From assembly GCA_013365325.1 (NCBI GenBank), contig JABVXV010000431.1, forward strand, positions 1 through 44,670: 44,670 nucleotides of DNA, in the 5' to 3' direction. The stretch is from Dipetalonema caudispina. Lineage: Eukaryota; Nematoda; Chromadorea; Rhabditida; Onchocercidae. Made by a program: the position numbers and the translations under genes. Below the pieces are notes generated by a model that saw only the letters and a list, made by a program, of their open reading frames with translations, ran no database searches and was not told the origin of the DNA. This document shows positions 1 to 12,732 of this stretch, piece after piece (position 1 is the first letter of the stretch; the number at the start of each line of letters is the position of its first letter).

Positions 1-1066
1 CGTTGATGGATACATTCAGAAAATTGCGATCGGTTCAAAACGAATATCGTAATAGAATTCAAACAAGAAATCACACATTTATCTTTTATTAAAGATTAAC
101 GAAAGATAAAAGCTGCAACAGAAGAATGGAGCTGTTCGGAAATTCCTAAACTACAATTTAACGGAGGAATTTTCGGAAAAACTGCCAACCGAGTGGAAAA
201 GTTGCAAAACGGAGTAATAATTCTATCCCTTCCTGATTTTACATAATCCATAAAAAAGTGATTCAATGTTTTTGAATATTTCCGACTAAATTTAGTATTG
301 CTAATAAAACATTCACAATTTCAAACAAATGATAAAATGGCTAACATAGGAAAACTTTATTGATAAATGCAACATACGAACACTGACTGTACTTATTTAG
401 TTGTTGAATTTCTCCAAACCAACTGTTGATCTCTCATCCTAACTCCTTTCAATCAATTACTCCATCAATCTTCTATCCCAAATGATCTTATTTATTTCCT
501 TCGTTTATAAGCTGTTCAACAGCTGGCAATGTTATCAACACTTTATCAGCTAACAATGGAATACAGTCACCGTACAATTTACAGAGAAGATTTGATTGCT
601 CCTATTCCGACGACGTACAATTTTATCCATTTCACAAAAAAAGGAAGCAAATTATTAGCAAAAGAGGTCGTTAATATATCGTTTCTTGAGAGAGAAATAT
701 TGTAGCTGAAGGTCAAAGTGAATCCTAAAGCATGTGCATTAATAATTTTGCTTGGCGAAATCCTTCATCTGGCCATTTCATTGTTAATGTTCTCAAGGAC
801 ATTTTGATATTTTGCATACGACTTTCGTTACTTCAAACAAAGTAACACTGGTTATTTCTATCAATGTCAATTAAAACATTTTAATTAATACTATCAATGG
901 CAATCCTGTAATTATATTGTAGGCCATTCTCGCCAAACTGATGCAATTTCCAGAGGTTAAAATATTTCTCGTTTGCACATCTGAATGTAATTAGAAGTAT
1001 ATAATTCCAATAATTTTTCTTCTTATTTCTTAAGATTGAATTATAGCTATTAGTCTATAAAAATTG
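1..1066. other. Intergenic 3' flank of the two-module secreted-protein gene
   Basis: No coding region could be supported on either strand. The stretch holds the 3' flank of the minus-strand gene that ends at 1067, plus two segments (about 241-435 and 840-1100) with diverged same-strand copies near 14.2 kb and 12.8 kb. These are listed separately as repeats. Confidence 0.6.
241..435 (+). repeat. Repeat X, copy 1 (diverged copy at 14148-14365)
   Basis: About 195 bp that aligns base for base, with scattered substitutions and one insertion, to 14148-14365 on the same strand. Shared landmarks include AATCCATAAAAAAGTGATT near the left end, ATATTTCCGA, AATAAAACATTCA, GGAAAACTTTATT, and a TTTCTC(T/C)AAACC block at the right end. 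By eye the match is roughly 75-85 percent. Nothing in it suggests coding or a known transposon. Confidence 0.75.
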
Positions 1067-1100
1067 CTAGGCCTTATCTTGCCCATTCAGACAAATTAAC
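840..1100 (+). repeat. Repeat Y, copy 1 (diverged copy at 12733-12945), overlapping the last codons of the secreted-protein gene
   Basis: This segment covers the 3' flank and the last codons of the minus-strand gene ending at 1067. A same-strand diverged copy lies at about 12733-12945, with shared blocks such as TTCTCGCC(A/G)AACT, TGTAATTA and a block ending in CATT(C/G)AGACAAAT. Because the match runs into the terminal coding exon, the copy at 12.8 kb is probably the relic of a duplicated gene end rather than a mobile repeat. Confidence 0.65.
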
Positions 1101-4100
1101 AGATAAGATTCCCTTGTAATAAAATGAAGAACTGTACCCCTGTCAACTTCATCAGTTGTAATTAATTGTATTGGAGATGATTCCAGTCCTATATTTTCTG
1201 GCGATGTTTCTCGACTTGTTAATTTTACAGACGATTTCGTGACTTTCATTCCTTCTGTAGACGGTTTTTGATTCGTCGTTTCTGTGGATGGTTCTGTTTC
1301 TTTATTTATCTTCCCATGCCCTGAAAATATTCATAGTCGATGAATTCTTCCCATATTGCAAAATTTTTTGTTCTGAAAAGTTGGCAAGCTTAATTTATTC
1401 TGATAATGCTCGTTGATTTTACGAAAAAAATTATAACGAAAATTAACTACCGAATGCGGCAAAATGTTGGTAAAAATTATCTTGCAATGTGTCACGTGGA
1501 AAATGGACAACGTAACGTCCACTCGATTGTATGTAATGTATCGGAACGATCGGTAGAAAAAATTTGAATGTGAAATATGTACAATCATATGGAGTGTGTA
1601 CTTCATATATATCATCTGCAGCGAACACACCGTCTATCTCTAAATCATTTACCGCATTCTCATCTATGAATATCTGAAAAAACTTTTCCTAAACAAAAAT
1701 AGGAAGCGAATGATTTTAATTGGAAGAATCATGACAAATCAAAGCATATATTATATTATAAACACCTCTGCTATAAGAATAACCGTTCTATCAATTCTGC
1801 CTTCCGTCCTCTGACTTGTATTGGTGTAATTAAGTAAATAAGTGATGATATCATTCTACAGTTACACATTAAGATATAGGGTCAAACAGAAGTTGACAAA
1901 ATTGGCCATATGTTGATATAAATGCCATCTTTTGTCATCCTAAAACTCTTATATTTTGGTTATTCTAAAGTTTAACCATTTCTGACTTAACGTAGAAAAA
2001 TGTTGAACTTGGTCATAATTTGTTCCAAAAAGAGAACAAAGAGAGATGACAAACGAAAGAAACGATATGCGGCAATTTGAAGGAAGAACTTTATCATTCC
2101 GAGAAGTAAACCACCGAATAAAATCGCTTTTTACCTTAACCTAACGAACTGTTAAATAAAATTTTAATCAATATCATAATTATTTAACTTACGATAATCA
2201 AATTTCGAATGTGATGGATAGCGAAATGACTTCTTCCCGTAACATATTGTGCTGCAGATGGAATAAAATCGGTGTAGCTACCATTGTAATTGGAAGTACC
2301 AAAAGTGTAAATTTGAATACAATCATTTCTGAATTACTTCAAGTCACAAAATATAAACGTCTAAATGCTTGTGCACGAAAAATTATAACGTCGATCGTCA
2401 ATAATTGTAAAAAATACGAAAGTAGCAAGACTTATTTGCAAAACAAATAAAGTGTTAATTTACTAAACAATTAAAATGAAACAAACAAACACTCATAATA
2501 TCAGTAATAAAGATTATAAAATAGAGGGAAGAAATCAAACAGAAATAAATTACCTACAAAGAATCGTTGGAAAAAAGCCGAAAATTCTCCCAAATAGTTG
2601 AATATAATATTGCATATTTGCCGTGTCGTGAATCCGAAGATTTTTTATGATAAGTATTTCTAAATAAAATTAACTTGTATTGTATGAATGATTGTCATAT
2701 AAATTGCGAATTGAGGTAAGTTATAACGTCTAACATCAATCATTTTATTTTAGTAATCCTTATCTAAGATACGGTAAAACAATCCGGATTATTATCCACA
2801 TTACCAAAGTAATAAATCACATTTAAATTAATATCCTAACCATATTTGCAAAAGGATTGATACACAATAACCCTTGTTCGTTATGCTTAATACAGTAAGG
2901 TAATACAATGTTCTTTGTATTGTATTGTCACTCCTACTTCACATATTTATAGTTATATGAAAACAATGAGTTCTGTATTGTTCCTTTACAGTTCTAGTTT
3001 TGTGTTTATGTATTTTTGGCTTCATTCTTCGACAACAGTTTCAACTTTCTTCTTTTTCTATACTTATCAATAATGATTTTCTACGTAATTATTCCATAAT
3101 ACTCAAATCTATATCCCATCGACGATCAACTCCATTATTGACAGGCGATTCAAGATTATCCTGTAACGTTTAAGAAGAACCTTTCTTAAGGAAGAAAACA
3201 ACCTTCACCAAATATTGGAGAGTGTCTAAAGCAAAGCTTTCCCAAATCAACAAATATAAAAAAAAAACCACGGCATGCCAGTTGAAATGAAAACTGTCGA
3301 CTATCAAATTGTTTGTCGATTTTCTATTCTTGCCTTTGCAAAATGTTTATCTGACACAGTAGACGGTCGCTGTCTAATGTTGTCATCGTTTAAAGACTTT
3401 AAAAAAAAGATCTTCTACTACATTACCTACAGATGATGCCTATTATATAATAATTCATGAGAATATTTAAATTTCAAAGTAAATATTGTGTTGCAATTTT
3501 AAAATTAATGCCCTCCTTGATCTTTTGTTAGCTATCACGAGAAAACCATTAAGTTTAATGAATATGTTGCGATAAATTGGCTGAGATATGAGCCGTTGTT
3601 AAGAACGTTGCTTGGGAAAAGTTCAGGAAATTAAGAAATGAATAGTAATGATCATATTTGCAAGTGGCCTTTTTGATATAAAGTATCGAAGTGATAATTA
3701 TTAAAGGAAATTACTAATATCAGTATAACTGATGCTGGTTTGCATTTCAGGAATTGCCATCGTACAAGCAAAATCCATGCGGCTCTTAACGCTTGGAAGA
3801 ACATTAGCTAATAACAATTGTTGTATAGCTATAATCACTTGAAATGGATTATCACCCAATAAATTCAGCGATATTTCCTTGGCAGACCCATAATATGCAA
3901 AAATAGGAGAATTTCTTTCAATCTAAAATTCAATTTTGGTATCAAAAAATGAGGATGAGATTAGTCTCATTTTACATTTCACCTGGAGATATATTACTTG
4001 AAGTGTGCTGAAATAAGGGTAAGCCATGCCATGAATACCTGGTAGTATACAATTTCAAAAAATTTCATTAAAGCTCGGCAAGTAATTTTGTTTATGAACC

Positions 4101-7100
4101 GTTCATCAGGTAATAACTTTAACCCGTGACTAAATTTATTGGTAGAAAATAAAATAAAAGAGAAACTCTGTTGGGCTTTTTCGGCATGAACTAATCAGCA
4201 AATAAAAGACCTGTACTGTCTCTTATTTAATTATAATGAATAGTCGTTTTACTGCTATTTACGATACTGTTGTGCAACTTAGCATTAGTCCAATTTCATG
4301 TGTTATTTAAATCAAATGAATATTTCCTCAAAAAATTTACTTTAGCTTCAATTTCATGAAATCTTTCCTTTCCATCAAATTTCGCTGCTATTGATATTTT
4401 TGTTGTTTGATTAGACGGTAAAAAATATATAATTACATGACTATCATTGTCTATTGATTTGGGTAACGAGAATGAATACTTCCGGTCAGCCATTCTTAAT
4501 GGTAACACTGAAATGACCTTTTAATGAAACTTTAATCAAAAGTTCTTCTGAATTTCTTTCTTCCTTCTAACAAAAAGTGAAAAGATCCAGCAGTTTTACT
4601 AAATATTTAATTATAATACTACTTTTCAAGAGGTAATGTACCTGCAAAACTGTCACCAATTTCGTTACAACTCTGCGTGACAGATATTGGCATAGAAGAT
4701 TTAATCGTAATTCGAGAATCATAATTACTCCTATAAATACTATCACTGTATACAGCATGGAGCTTTGTCATCATTTTTTCATTCATTTCGAGCTGGAAAT
4801 GAAAACTTTGCTAAGCTCATCAACATCAAATTCAGCTTTGTCAATTGAACAGCTTAACTATATTTAATTGATGAAATAATCTCTTGATCGTGAAAAGATT
4901 TCAAACCACAAAACTCTCTCAATAAACTGTAAATAAAAAATACGAAAAAAAAAACAAAACAAATCTCCTCGATTGTCGCGAAGTTTAGACAAATTTTACA
5001 ACAATAAAAACTATTTCTTTTCAAAGTGAACAGAAATTATTCACCTTGCGATACGTGTAGGGTGTAATGTTGTATGTCTTTTCAATTAAATTTCCTTTAG
5101 TTTCACTATGATAGCTAACGTTAACTTCTGCGATCTTATATGGATGTGGGTTGAGAATGTCGAGAGTTAAAACACTGTCCGAATTATCGTTGATATCTTC
5201 GGTTGTAATCCACGGAAATAACGTTATAAACGAGACACCAAAAATATCATGACGGTATGAGCGTGGATTATTTTCAATTATTAATTTCAATGTTTCCATT
5301 GGATAAGCTGCAATTCTTAGCAAAAATCAAACTACTTATTTATCCATTAATTAGGTTACTTATGAGCAGTACAACTTGTCCATCTCATTGTTAATTATGT
5401 TAGCTGAAATTATATGAGTTGTATGAGTACCTTAATGATCAAGAAATTATTATCTGTCAGACAGTAAAATAAAAATAATTAACGGTCAGAACAGAATTTA
5501 CCGTTAAATGCTGGCACATAGCCATACATTTTTTTATTTCCACCGAATATGTAAAGCAAATAGCGACCTTTTGATTCCAAACAATGCAATCCACGTTTTA
5601 ACTTTTTCGTATTAATTTTACGCATGGTAATATAACGGAATGGATTCTCGAAACGTTGGATATATTCCACATCCAATACTTTTCCATCTAATAAGAAAGT
5701 ATCCGATTGACGTGGAACATCAAAGAGCTGAAACAGTGGATCATAGAATATGAAGCAGATTAATCAATTGTAGAATTATGCAAATTATGTTAGAATTTGG
5801 ATTCAATAATTAGCCAAATTAATCTTGAAGATTGGCTTATTATTTTCACTCTTCTTAAACAATCAATAAAATTTGGATCAAAGCAATTTCTTCATTAAAA
5901 TCATCATTGAAAATGTGATCAGTGCATATTTTTTGAGTTGTACATTTGTTATTACATTTAGCATTCTATTCATTTTCTACTTGATAGGAATTAAATTTTG
6001 AAAATGTAATATTTGTGCTTTAGTAACTTAACCATCCGTAAATTTGTTTTATGTCATTTTTGCTTGTTAAAATTGACTTTATCAATAGCTAAGAAATTCA
6101 TTGAGCATTAACTGCGATAGTTTATAGAAGTACTAACAAATAAACGTTCATTTTCATTCTTAAAAAGAAAACACATTCGTCCAGTGAGATACTGTGAGTA
6201 AGATGGTATAATGTCCAAAAATGAGCCGAAATTTCGGTAAGTTTCGAAACGAAGTAGTTGAAAGAGAGTATTGCTGAAAGATAAAATGTCGTACTGCTTC
6301 ATCTCGAAGTTCCATACCATATATATATCATTCAGTGAACAAGCAAAATTCGAAATGAAGAAAGAGACAGTACTTTTCCAGAATAAGTGGATGGAATTAT
6401 AAAATTCAGTCAAATTGAATGGTTTCAATACTATTTCGCACATCATTCCTATGCATCGAAATCACTGTGCAGTAAATTTGACATGGTGATGTATCAACCT
6501 TCTAGCAAATACTGATCTTTATAACGAACATTTTTTGTTGAAATCCGAGGAAATGACGAAAAGTCTCAATTACACAATACTTTATATCACTATTATGAAG
6601 GAAAGAAGAAATGGAAATTAATAGGCCCAAGTATAAGAGATGTAAAAATAAGCCTTGATGTATAGCCAACGATTGCATCATTGATACGATGATTCCATTC
6701 CATAACAGTGTCATTGGAGATCATATTGGGTCTAACGTCAATTAATTTCGTGTTGTTGGGCCGAAACGTAACAACCGTGAAAGGTTGACAATTTTGCATT
6801 GGTGCTGCTAGCAAGAGTTGAGTTCGATAACCTTCGATTGATTCCAGGGGAGTAAAATGAGCATCGAAATCATCCCGAAGTGCTGTTTGGGAATAAGCTG
6901 AAACGGCGCTTAATATATTCAGGTAATGAAAAGGTAATGAGAAAATAGGAACAACTTGAACAACCATTTTTATATTAATTTAATTCTATCTATTAACATC
7001 AAATGATATTTTTTAATATTTCAAAAGTACCATCGTTTCAGAAGTATATTTCAATTGCATAGAAATATTTTTGCTTCTTCAATATTAATTGTATTTGACA

Positions 7101-9128
7101 AATTCATTTGATTCAAAAAATACGCAATACCTTTATCAGGTAATGGTATAAGCATTGTACAGGCAAAACTTTCATACGGGATTTGCTTCAAATGTGTTCG
7201 CATCGATATCAAAATCAAAAATGGAGATGCACCCGTTACATATATTGTAGATGGACCGCTGATAGAGCTGTTGTACGCATAAATCGTCGATCCATGATAA
7301 AACTGAAGAAAAAAGTGGAAAAAAACGAAAAGAAAGACTGATGTATTAATTAAATAGCAATAAACATAGGGGCCTGAAATAAATAAAATTAGAAGGCTGT
7401 CATTCGTAATTAATGGAGCCATCCAGCAATGAATTATTTCGTCTTGTAGCTAATTAGGGAAATGCTAATATTACCTTACTACTCTTCGTCTTGGACTGAA
7501 AATGCATTTCTATAACGGATGTGTTTCACCATTACAAAAATTAGTGTAAAGGATTAATGAATGATGCGATCAATTCGTTTTTTATTCTATCATAAGTTTG
7601 TTCTTACATGTGAGATTTTACTAATCTGTTGCAAACTTTTCTTTGTGATAGTTGTAACGTTTATATATGAATCGATACGTATCGGTATGATATAGGCTGT
7701 GAATATATCGCTGAATAAAGATGGTGCAATCGAGAAAGAATAACGGTTTCCAGCCATTGTTACCGGTAAAACTTAAAAAAGGACACGGGAAATTTGGTAT
7801 GGTTGAAGATATGACAGTGATGATCAGTTCCATATTTAAGACAAAAACTGATGATCAATTACTGGATGGGATATTGTTTTAATACAGTTCATCTGAACGA
7901 GATGATCAGCGTTAGAAAAAAAAAATTAATATTTCATAAAACTGATAGCTGAACTGAGCAAAGTTTGAGATATGTAATTTGTTTTATTATAAATTATAAA
8001 ATTACGCTTTAAAAAATATGCCTTCTCCTATATCGAATAGAAATGATATAATGTGTTAAAAAAAGGACCTATAATTCCTTGCCTGTAAAACAATCACTAA
8101 TTTTGTGAGAGACAAAAACACATTCTACGATAGAAACAGGTGAGCTGGAAGAAAGGTAAATCTTTGGTATAATAGATCGGACCATACTACTATTTTCTTC
8201 GCGTAATCGCGTCGTTATTGTTTTCGCACCAAATTTATGCTAAATAAACTATGAAAATTTTTAGCTTGTGATGTAATAACATTGATCTGCAACTTTTTTG
8301 TCCAAAAATTTCTTTTAAATATTTAAGTCTCTCGGTATAGAATTTGTCGTAACCGAATCATTTATATTCGATAAACAGAAAAGACGATAAAAATTGCCAT
8401 TATACTTGAACAAAGGAATTAATTAATTAACTGACTAGAAACACTAACAGTAACATAAGAATTTGGTTTAATATTTGAAACATCTCGTCGTATTTGCACT
8501 TTATTCTTTAATCTTTCCAAGCCATTGTCACATTCTATGATAACTTTTGCTGTCTCATTTGTCGATGCATTAATAATTTGGATGGTAAGGTTGGCATTAT
8601 TTGACATTCTTCCATTCCACGGGAATAACGTCACAAATTTGGTACCAAAAGTACTTGGATCACTCCCAATAATGTCCAAAATTGTTGTTGGTACTATTAC
8701 TGCAAATTGAAAAAACTCCTTATTAAATTAAAGTAATGTTTTTTCCCTTTTCTTTGTTTTCCCCTATTCTATTCAATTAATCAGTACCAAGTTATTGCAA
8801 AGGTAAATGTAACACTTGTATATTAGATTTTTCGATGTCAACTTTCCCTTTCTCTCGAATGTCAACTTGGTGGTAATCAAACACAGTATGGCATACTAAA
8901 GTAATCACTGCAACATATTTCAACTCATAGTCTGCTAGACAATGAGCCTTGATAAATAATGTTCACAACCAATTTTAACGACCGACCACTCGAACAATTA
9001 TCTTATTTTAAGATTCTCTGACATTCTGTACTTGCAGAAATACTTTCAGATGTTGCTCCCACAATAAGCTTTCTCAGCAGGATTTACATACCTGCGAAAT
9101 AAGTGAGTATTCCAAATTTTCCAGGCAT
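1067..9128 (-). CDS. Two-module secreted protein, IgGFc-binding-domain-like, about 1011 aa
   Basis: Joined exons, in transcription order: 9092-9128, 8449-8699, 8083-8239, 7608-7771, 7131-7302, 6688-6897, 6138-6448, 5502-5727, 5045-5307, 4642-4792, 4341-4507, 3715-3922, 2554-2659, 2193-2328, 1451-1673, 1067-1320. All phases close and the stop is TAG. The start at 9128 gives MPGK followed by a hydrophobic run, a good signal peptide. Residues about 13-509 form module A and 510-927 module B. Exons pair between the modules: the FVTLFPWN and FITLFPW exons, VLP..MA..YSFS, DFACTM/SFACTM, the IPS..QY(L/V)TGR exon, and the closing SxGRY exon (S.GRYLLY / SSGRYVVH). N-glycosylation sites are frequent. 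The GTKFVTLFP motif and the closing Gly-rich exon resemble the IgGFc-binding N-terminal domain of nematode extracellular proteins; that family name is a judgement from memory. The tail (928-1011) is Thr/Ser/Glu-rich. The 6448 acceptor is weak, and one module-A exon (6688-6897) has no partner found in module B. Confidence 0.78.
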
Positions 9129-10261
9129 AGTACAAATCAATGATATGTTTATTCAAATCCAAATAGGGTCTGAACTGAAATTTTCTTTATATTCTTTCAC
9201 TTAAGTTTAGATTAAATTTCGTTTTAAATCTCTAGTTACATAAAACATGATGTTAGCCAGATCTTCTTCGTAAATATATTTCAAATAAAGGTTGTTTGGA
9301 CAGAAAAATCAATACAAAGAAATATTTTTCACCTTTTTTGTTTTTTGCCGTTGCGAATTAATTAAAAAGATGAATAATTGGGATAAACGAACAAATTTCA
9401 CTCGAAAGCATGCAACTAAAAGTATCGCTAGAAGAAACGAAACACAACCAGTTGATAAACTGCAAAAGTGATAATAAAGCTTGAAATGCAAATGGTTATA
9501 ATTTTTGTAATTCAGTGAACCATTTCAAGTCGCTTACTTTTTGCAAATAGAGGAAATTCAGTATGAAATATAAAAAGTATCATTCTCTTTCCTCAGCTCC
9601 TTTGACAGACAAATCAGAAATTTTAATATATAATTAATAGAGTACACTGTTATTGAGCTTTAGATCGATTTCCAGCATTTTCTATTTCTTGAATTGATTA
9701 CTGGCATTTCGAATAGATGGAAATTTGACTAAATGATAAATCCGACCCATGTTAAAAACTAAATGATCAAAACATCGGTAATTTCATTGTGACGTAAATA
9801 TTGTCCATCTTACTACAAAAATTTCAAACTGCAAAAATCCTTTATTATCATATCCTCTTCGTATTATTCTCTACAACAGATATAGATTATAAAGTTTAAT
9901 TGATTAATAACACTCTCGAAATCTTCATTCCTACTCAATTTTTGATCAGTGTGATATATCCTGAAAATCTGACAACAATAAAATGTATAAAGCTGGAAAT
10001 GTCGAGGAATATCATTTGCTTATAATAGAAGTAATTTATATTTTTATCGAAGACAGTACAATCCTCTTGATTGTGTATTACAACAAGTAGTTGAATACAG
10101 AATTTATTGAATAACACAGCAATTAATACCAGCAGATGTTTTAATATGATTTTAAAAGTAAATTAAGGAAGGCGGTTTAATGTAGGAGTCATTGAACTGA
10201 CTGGTAGTTGGAAACTCCAAGTAAGAGGAATATTATAAGGAACGTAGATGTGAATGATTGG

Positions 10262-10293
10262 TAGCTTAGTGGATGAGGTAGATGTTCTAATCC
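10262..10293 (+). repeat. tRNA-like / SINE-head promoter boxes
   Basis: TAGCTTAGTGG at 10262-10272 matches the Pol III A-box consensus closely. TGTTCTAATCC at 10283-10293 is a degraded B-box (consensus GGTTCGANTCC). The boxes are closer together than in a normal tRNA, so the anticodon arm would be missing. It may be a SINE head, a tRNA fossil, or chance. A weak two-copy direct repeat (about 10386-10475, each copy starting CAAAGGATA and ending TTTAAG(T/C)ATAT) follows about 100 bp downstream. Confidence 0.3.
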
Positions 10294-10880
10294 CTGCAAA
10301 ACCATGACCCTTGTATATGTATGTGTGTATAGTGGGAGTGGTCTACAGGATGCATTGTTGTAACCGTGCCGTAAGCATGGACGACAAAGGATATTGTGGA
10401 CAATCCTAATTTAAGTATATAAAACAAAGGATACGGTGTTGCAATCTTATCTGATTTAAGCATATCTTAACCACAGAGAACAAAGACACATTATGTTAAT
10501 ATCTCATCTTAGATAAGGGTGATTATAAGTTAAATGATTTATGTTAACAATTTATAAGATGAATTGTTTCATTACGAAATGAAGCATCAATTACTTTAAT
10601 TATAAAAAATATATTATCATTTCCTTCGCAAAACAAATTCGAATTTCGCCATAGACAATAATTTTTCACTTGTTAACACGAACGATGCAATGATGAGAAA
10701 TGAGAGAACATAAAGGAACATATGGTTAGTAAATACGAAAATTATTTTCAGCTTCAAAAACTATCCTTTTCCGTTATCGCAGAGTAATGTATTACAAAAA
10801 ATTACTTTGGAACTGGATTATTCTGTTCTCTGTTGACCATAAATGACACGGCTATCTTTCTGTGATATCACTCTCAGTTC

Positions 10881-10925
10881 CACGGATCACCCCGTCCAAT
10901 AATGTAGGAATGTTGGTTGTCATTA
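10881..10925 (-). pseudogene. Fossil fragment of the first IgGFc-like exon
   Basis: The plus-strand run GGATCACCCC..CAATAATGT with the following TGTTGGTTGTCATTATA parallels 8659-8699, the start of the first module exon (GGATCACTCCCAATAATGT followed by TTGTTGTTGGTACTATTA). Insertions break the reading frame. No other exon of this copy is intact nearby, so I call it a decayed fragment. Confidence 0.45.
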
Positions 10926-11716
10926 TATCCAACTAATGAAGCACGAAAATTCATTCAAACCTTTCAACAGAAAGATAATGAACATCAAGTATCATAGAAA
11001 TTTTTTTCGATTTGATTATAAACTCTGATTAAATGGAATGAAATCATTAAAAACAATCATCCAAATTCCACACAAATTAAGAACTAAATTTTAAATCTAT
11101 TTCATATCAAAAATAAATAACTGTTAGGTCGAGATAAGTCTAAACGACAAATTATGCATGAGTAAAAATTTCCTCTGAAGATCAGTAACCTAAAAAAATA
11201 TATTAAATACAGAATGAACTTGATAGCATCACTAACTCATACAATTAACAGTAAAACAAACCGAATTATCATGGGAATAATAAGAAGATACTGTCGAAAA
11301 TCCGAAAAATTCTACAAGAAATATGAAAAAACAAAAATAATTTGTGTTGCAGAAATACTATCACTCGTGTGACTTATCAAACAAATTATAATTTAATGAA
11401 TACTGTAATTTAGTATATTATCATCCTTGCTTAAGACAGGATTATAACACAATGTGCTTTGTTATCGATGCTTACGAAAGGATTGTAACAATGTGCTCCT
11501 TGTAAACCACTCCAGCTCCACACATATATATCGTTTTTGTGAGCTTAAAAAAACGGAGGATATGGCATTATTTCTCAATTTCAATTTCAACATTTACTTC
11601 TTGTCCTATCATACTCATCAAATACGATCGTCTCTACATAATACTGTATTATATTAACTGATAACATCTACATCCAAGCGAATCACTCCCGGATTAATGA
11701 ATTACGAGAAACTCCA

Positions 11717-11765
11717 AAGTGATCAATTCCATTATTGACAAATCATTCACAATTGCCCTGTAATT
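11717..11765 (-). repeat. Diverged copy of sequence inside the last large intron (about 3122-3170)
   Basis: GATCAATTCCATTATTGACA followed by a CAATT..CCTGTAA block matches GATCAACTCCATTATTGACA and its continuation near 3124-3166. In the intact gene this lies between the exons ending at 3715 and starting at 2659, where the module-B partner of exon 6688-6897 is missing. The conserved block may mark a diverged or lost exon. Confidence 0.45.
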
Positions 11766-11849
11766 CAAAGAAATATTAGACTGTGCCAACGAAAGCTCCC
11801 CAAAAACACGAAAAAAAGTCACAATAGATACTAAAGAATAAGAAACAAA

Positions 11850-12690
11850 GCATAAAAACAAGAAAAAATGCAACAAAAATTTGTTAAATGTCAAAAAACT
11901 TACCGAAGAAAACTAAAACAACTAAAAGTGAAATATGTTTTTCATTTTCTTACTTCGAATCACCTACTCTTCTTTCAAATAGGACTAAAAAATGACAGCA
12001 AGACTCAAATGATAAGGCACAGTGATAAGATTTCTTGATGAAATGAAGTTTAAAATTCAGGAAAAATCATTGACCAAGACATAGTTAACAGAAAAATGGT
12101 AATATTGCTGAAAAAAATTCGTTTATTATAAACATCAAAATAACCAAGTTTCTTAAAAGAATGGAAAAATGATAGTAACTAAAATGAAGCAACAAACATA
12201 TAGTTGATAACAAAAAACATAACAAAAACAAATACAATACAATCGTACAATTTCCAATTAAAATAATCACTAAAGTAGTAGAAAATTCAAAAACATACAA
12301 AATTTAAAATTTATAATTAATCGTTAGAGGGATAAAAAAAGGAAGAAAAAAGCAAATAACTAACAAATGAAAACATAACAGAAATAACAAGTAATAAAAA
12401 AGAATTAAGAGAACAATAAAAAATTTAGACTCAAATAAAAATATGGTCTTAACACAATATTTAATTAAAGAATACAATGTAAGACACAACAACTATACCA
12501 CAATGATAATGTAAAAGAAAGAATTAAAAGTAATCTTCGGTAAAAGAAGCAAAAATACAACTAAAAGTTAATCAAAAATACATTTTACATCATCAAAAAA
12601 ATAAGCATAAACTAGTAAAAGCATTTTATACGAAAAAAGGATGTAATCCAAAATCTAACGACAGAGAAGGAAGAAAATAGGCGCCAGCGT
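11850..12690 (+). other. Strongly A-rich, strand-asymmetric stretch
   Basis: The plus strand here is dominated by A, with many AAA runs separated by single other bases and visibly less T than A. The neighbouring intergenic DNA is AT-rich but more even between A and T. I see no gene, terminal repeats or tandem unit. Confidence 0.5.
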
Positions 12691-12732
12691 ATGAAATAAA
12701 GTTGCAACAAATTGCTAATAAAATCATCGAGA

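Noticed and set aside
7621..7833. Hydrophobic minus-strand open frame of 70 residues
   Set aside because: The wrong frame. In another frame the same DNA gives an exon (7608-7771) matching 4341-4507 residue by residue (MAGNRYSFS against MADRKYSFS).
9091..9175. Longer upstream exon in another frame ending at the same donor (9092)
   Set aside because: Its phase would place a stop codon at the start of exon 8449-8699, whereas the ATG at 9128 gives a signal peptide and the correct phase.
11694..12492. Three successive Phe/Leu-rich minus-strand open frames resembling membrane proteins
   Set aside because: Explained by T-rich composition of that strand; no loops with charged-residue pattern, no splice sites, and one overlaps a repeat relic.
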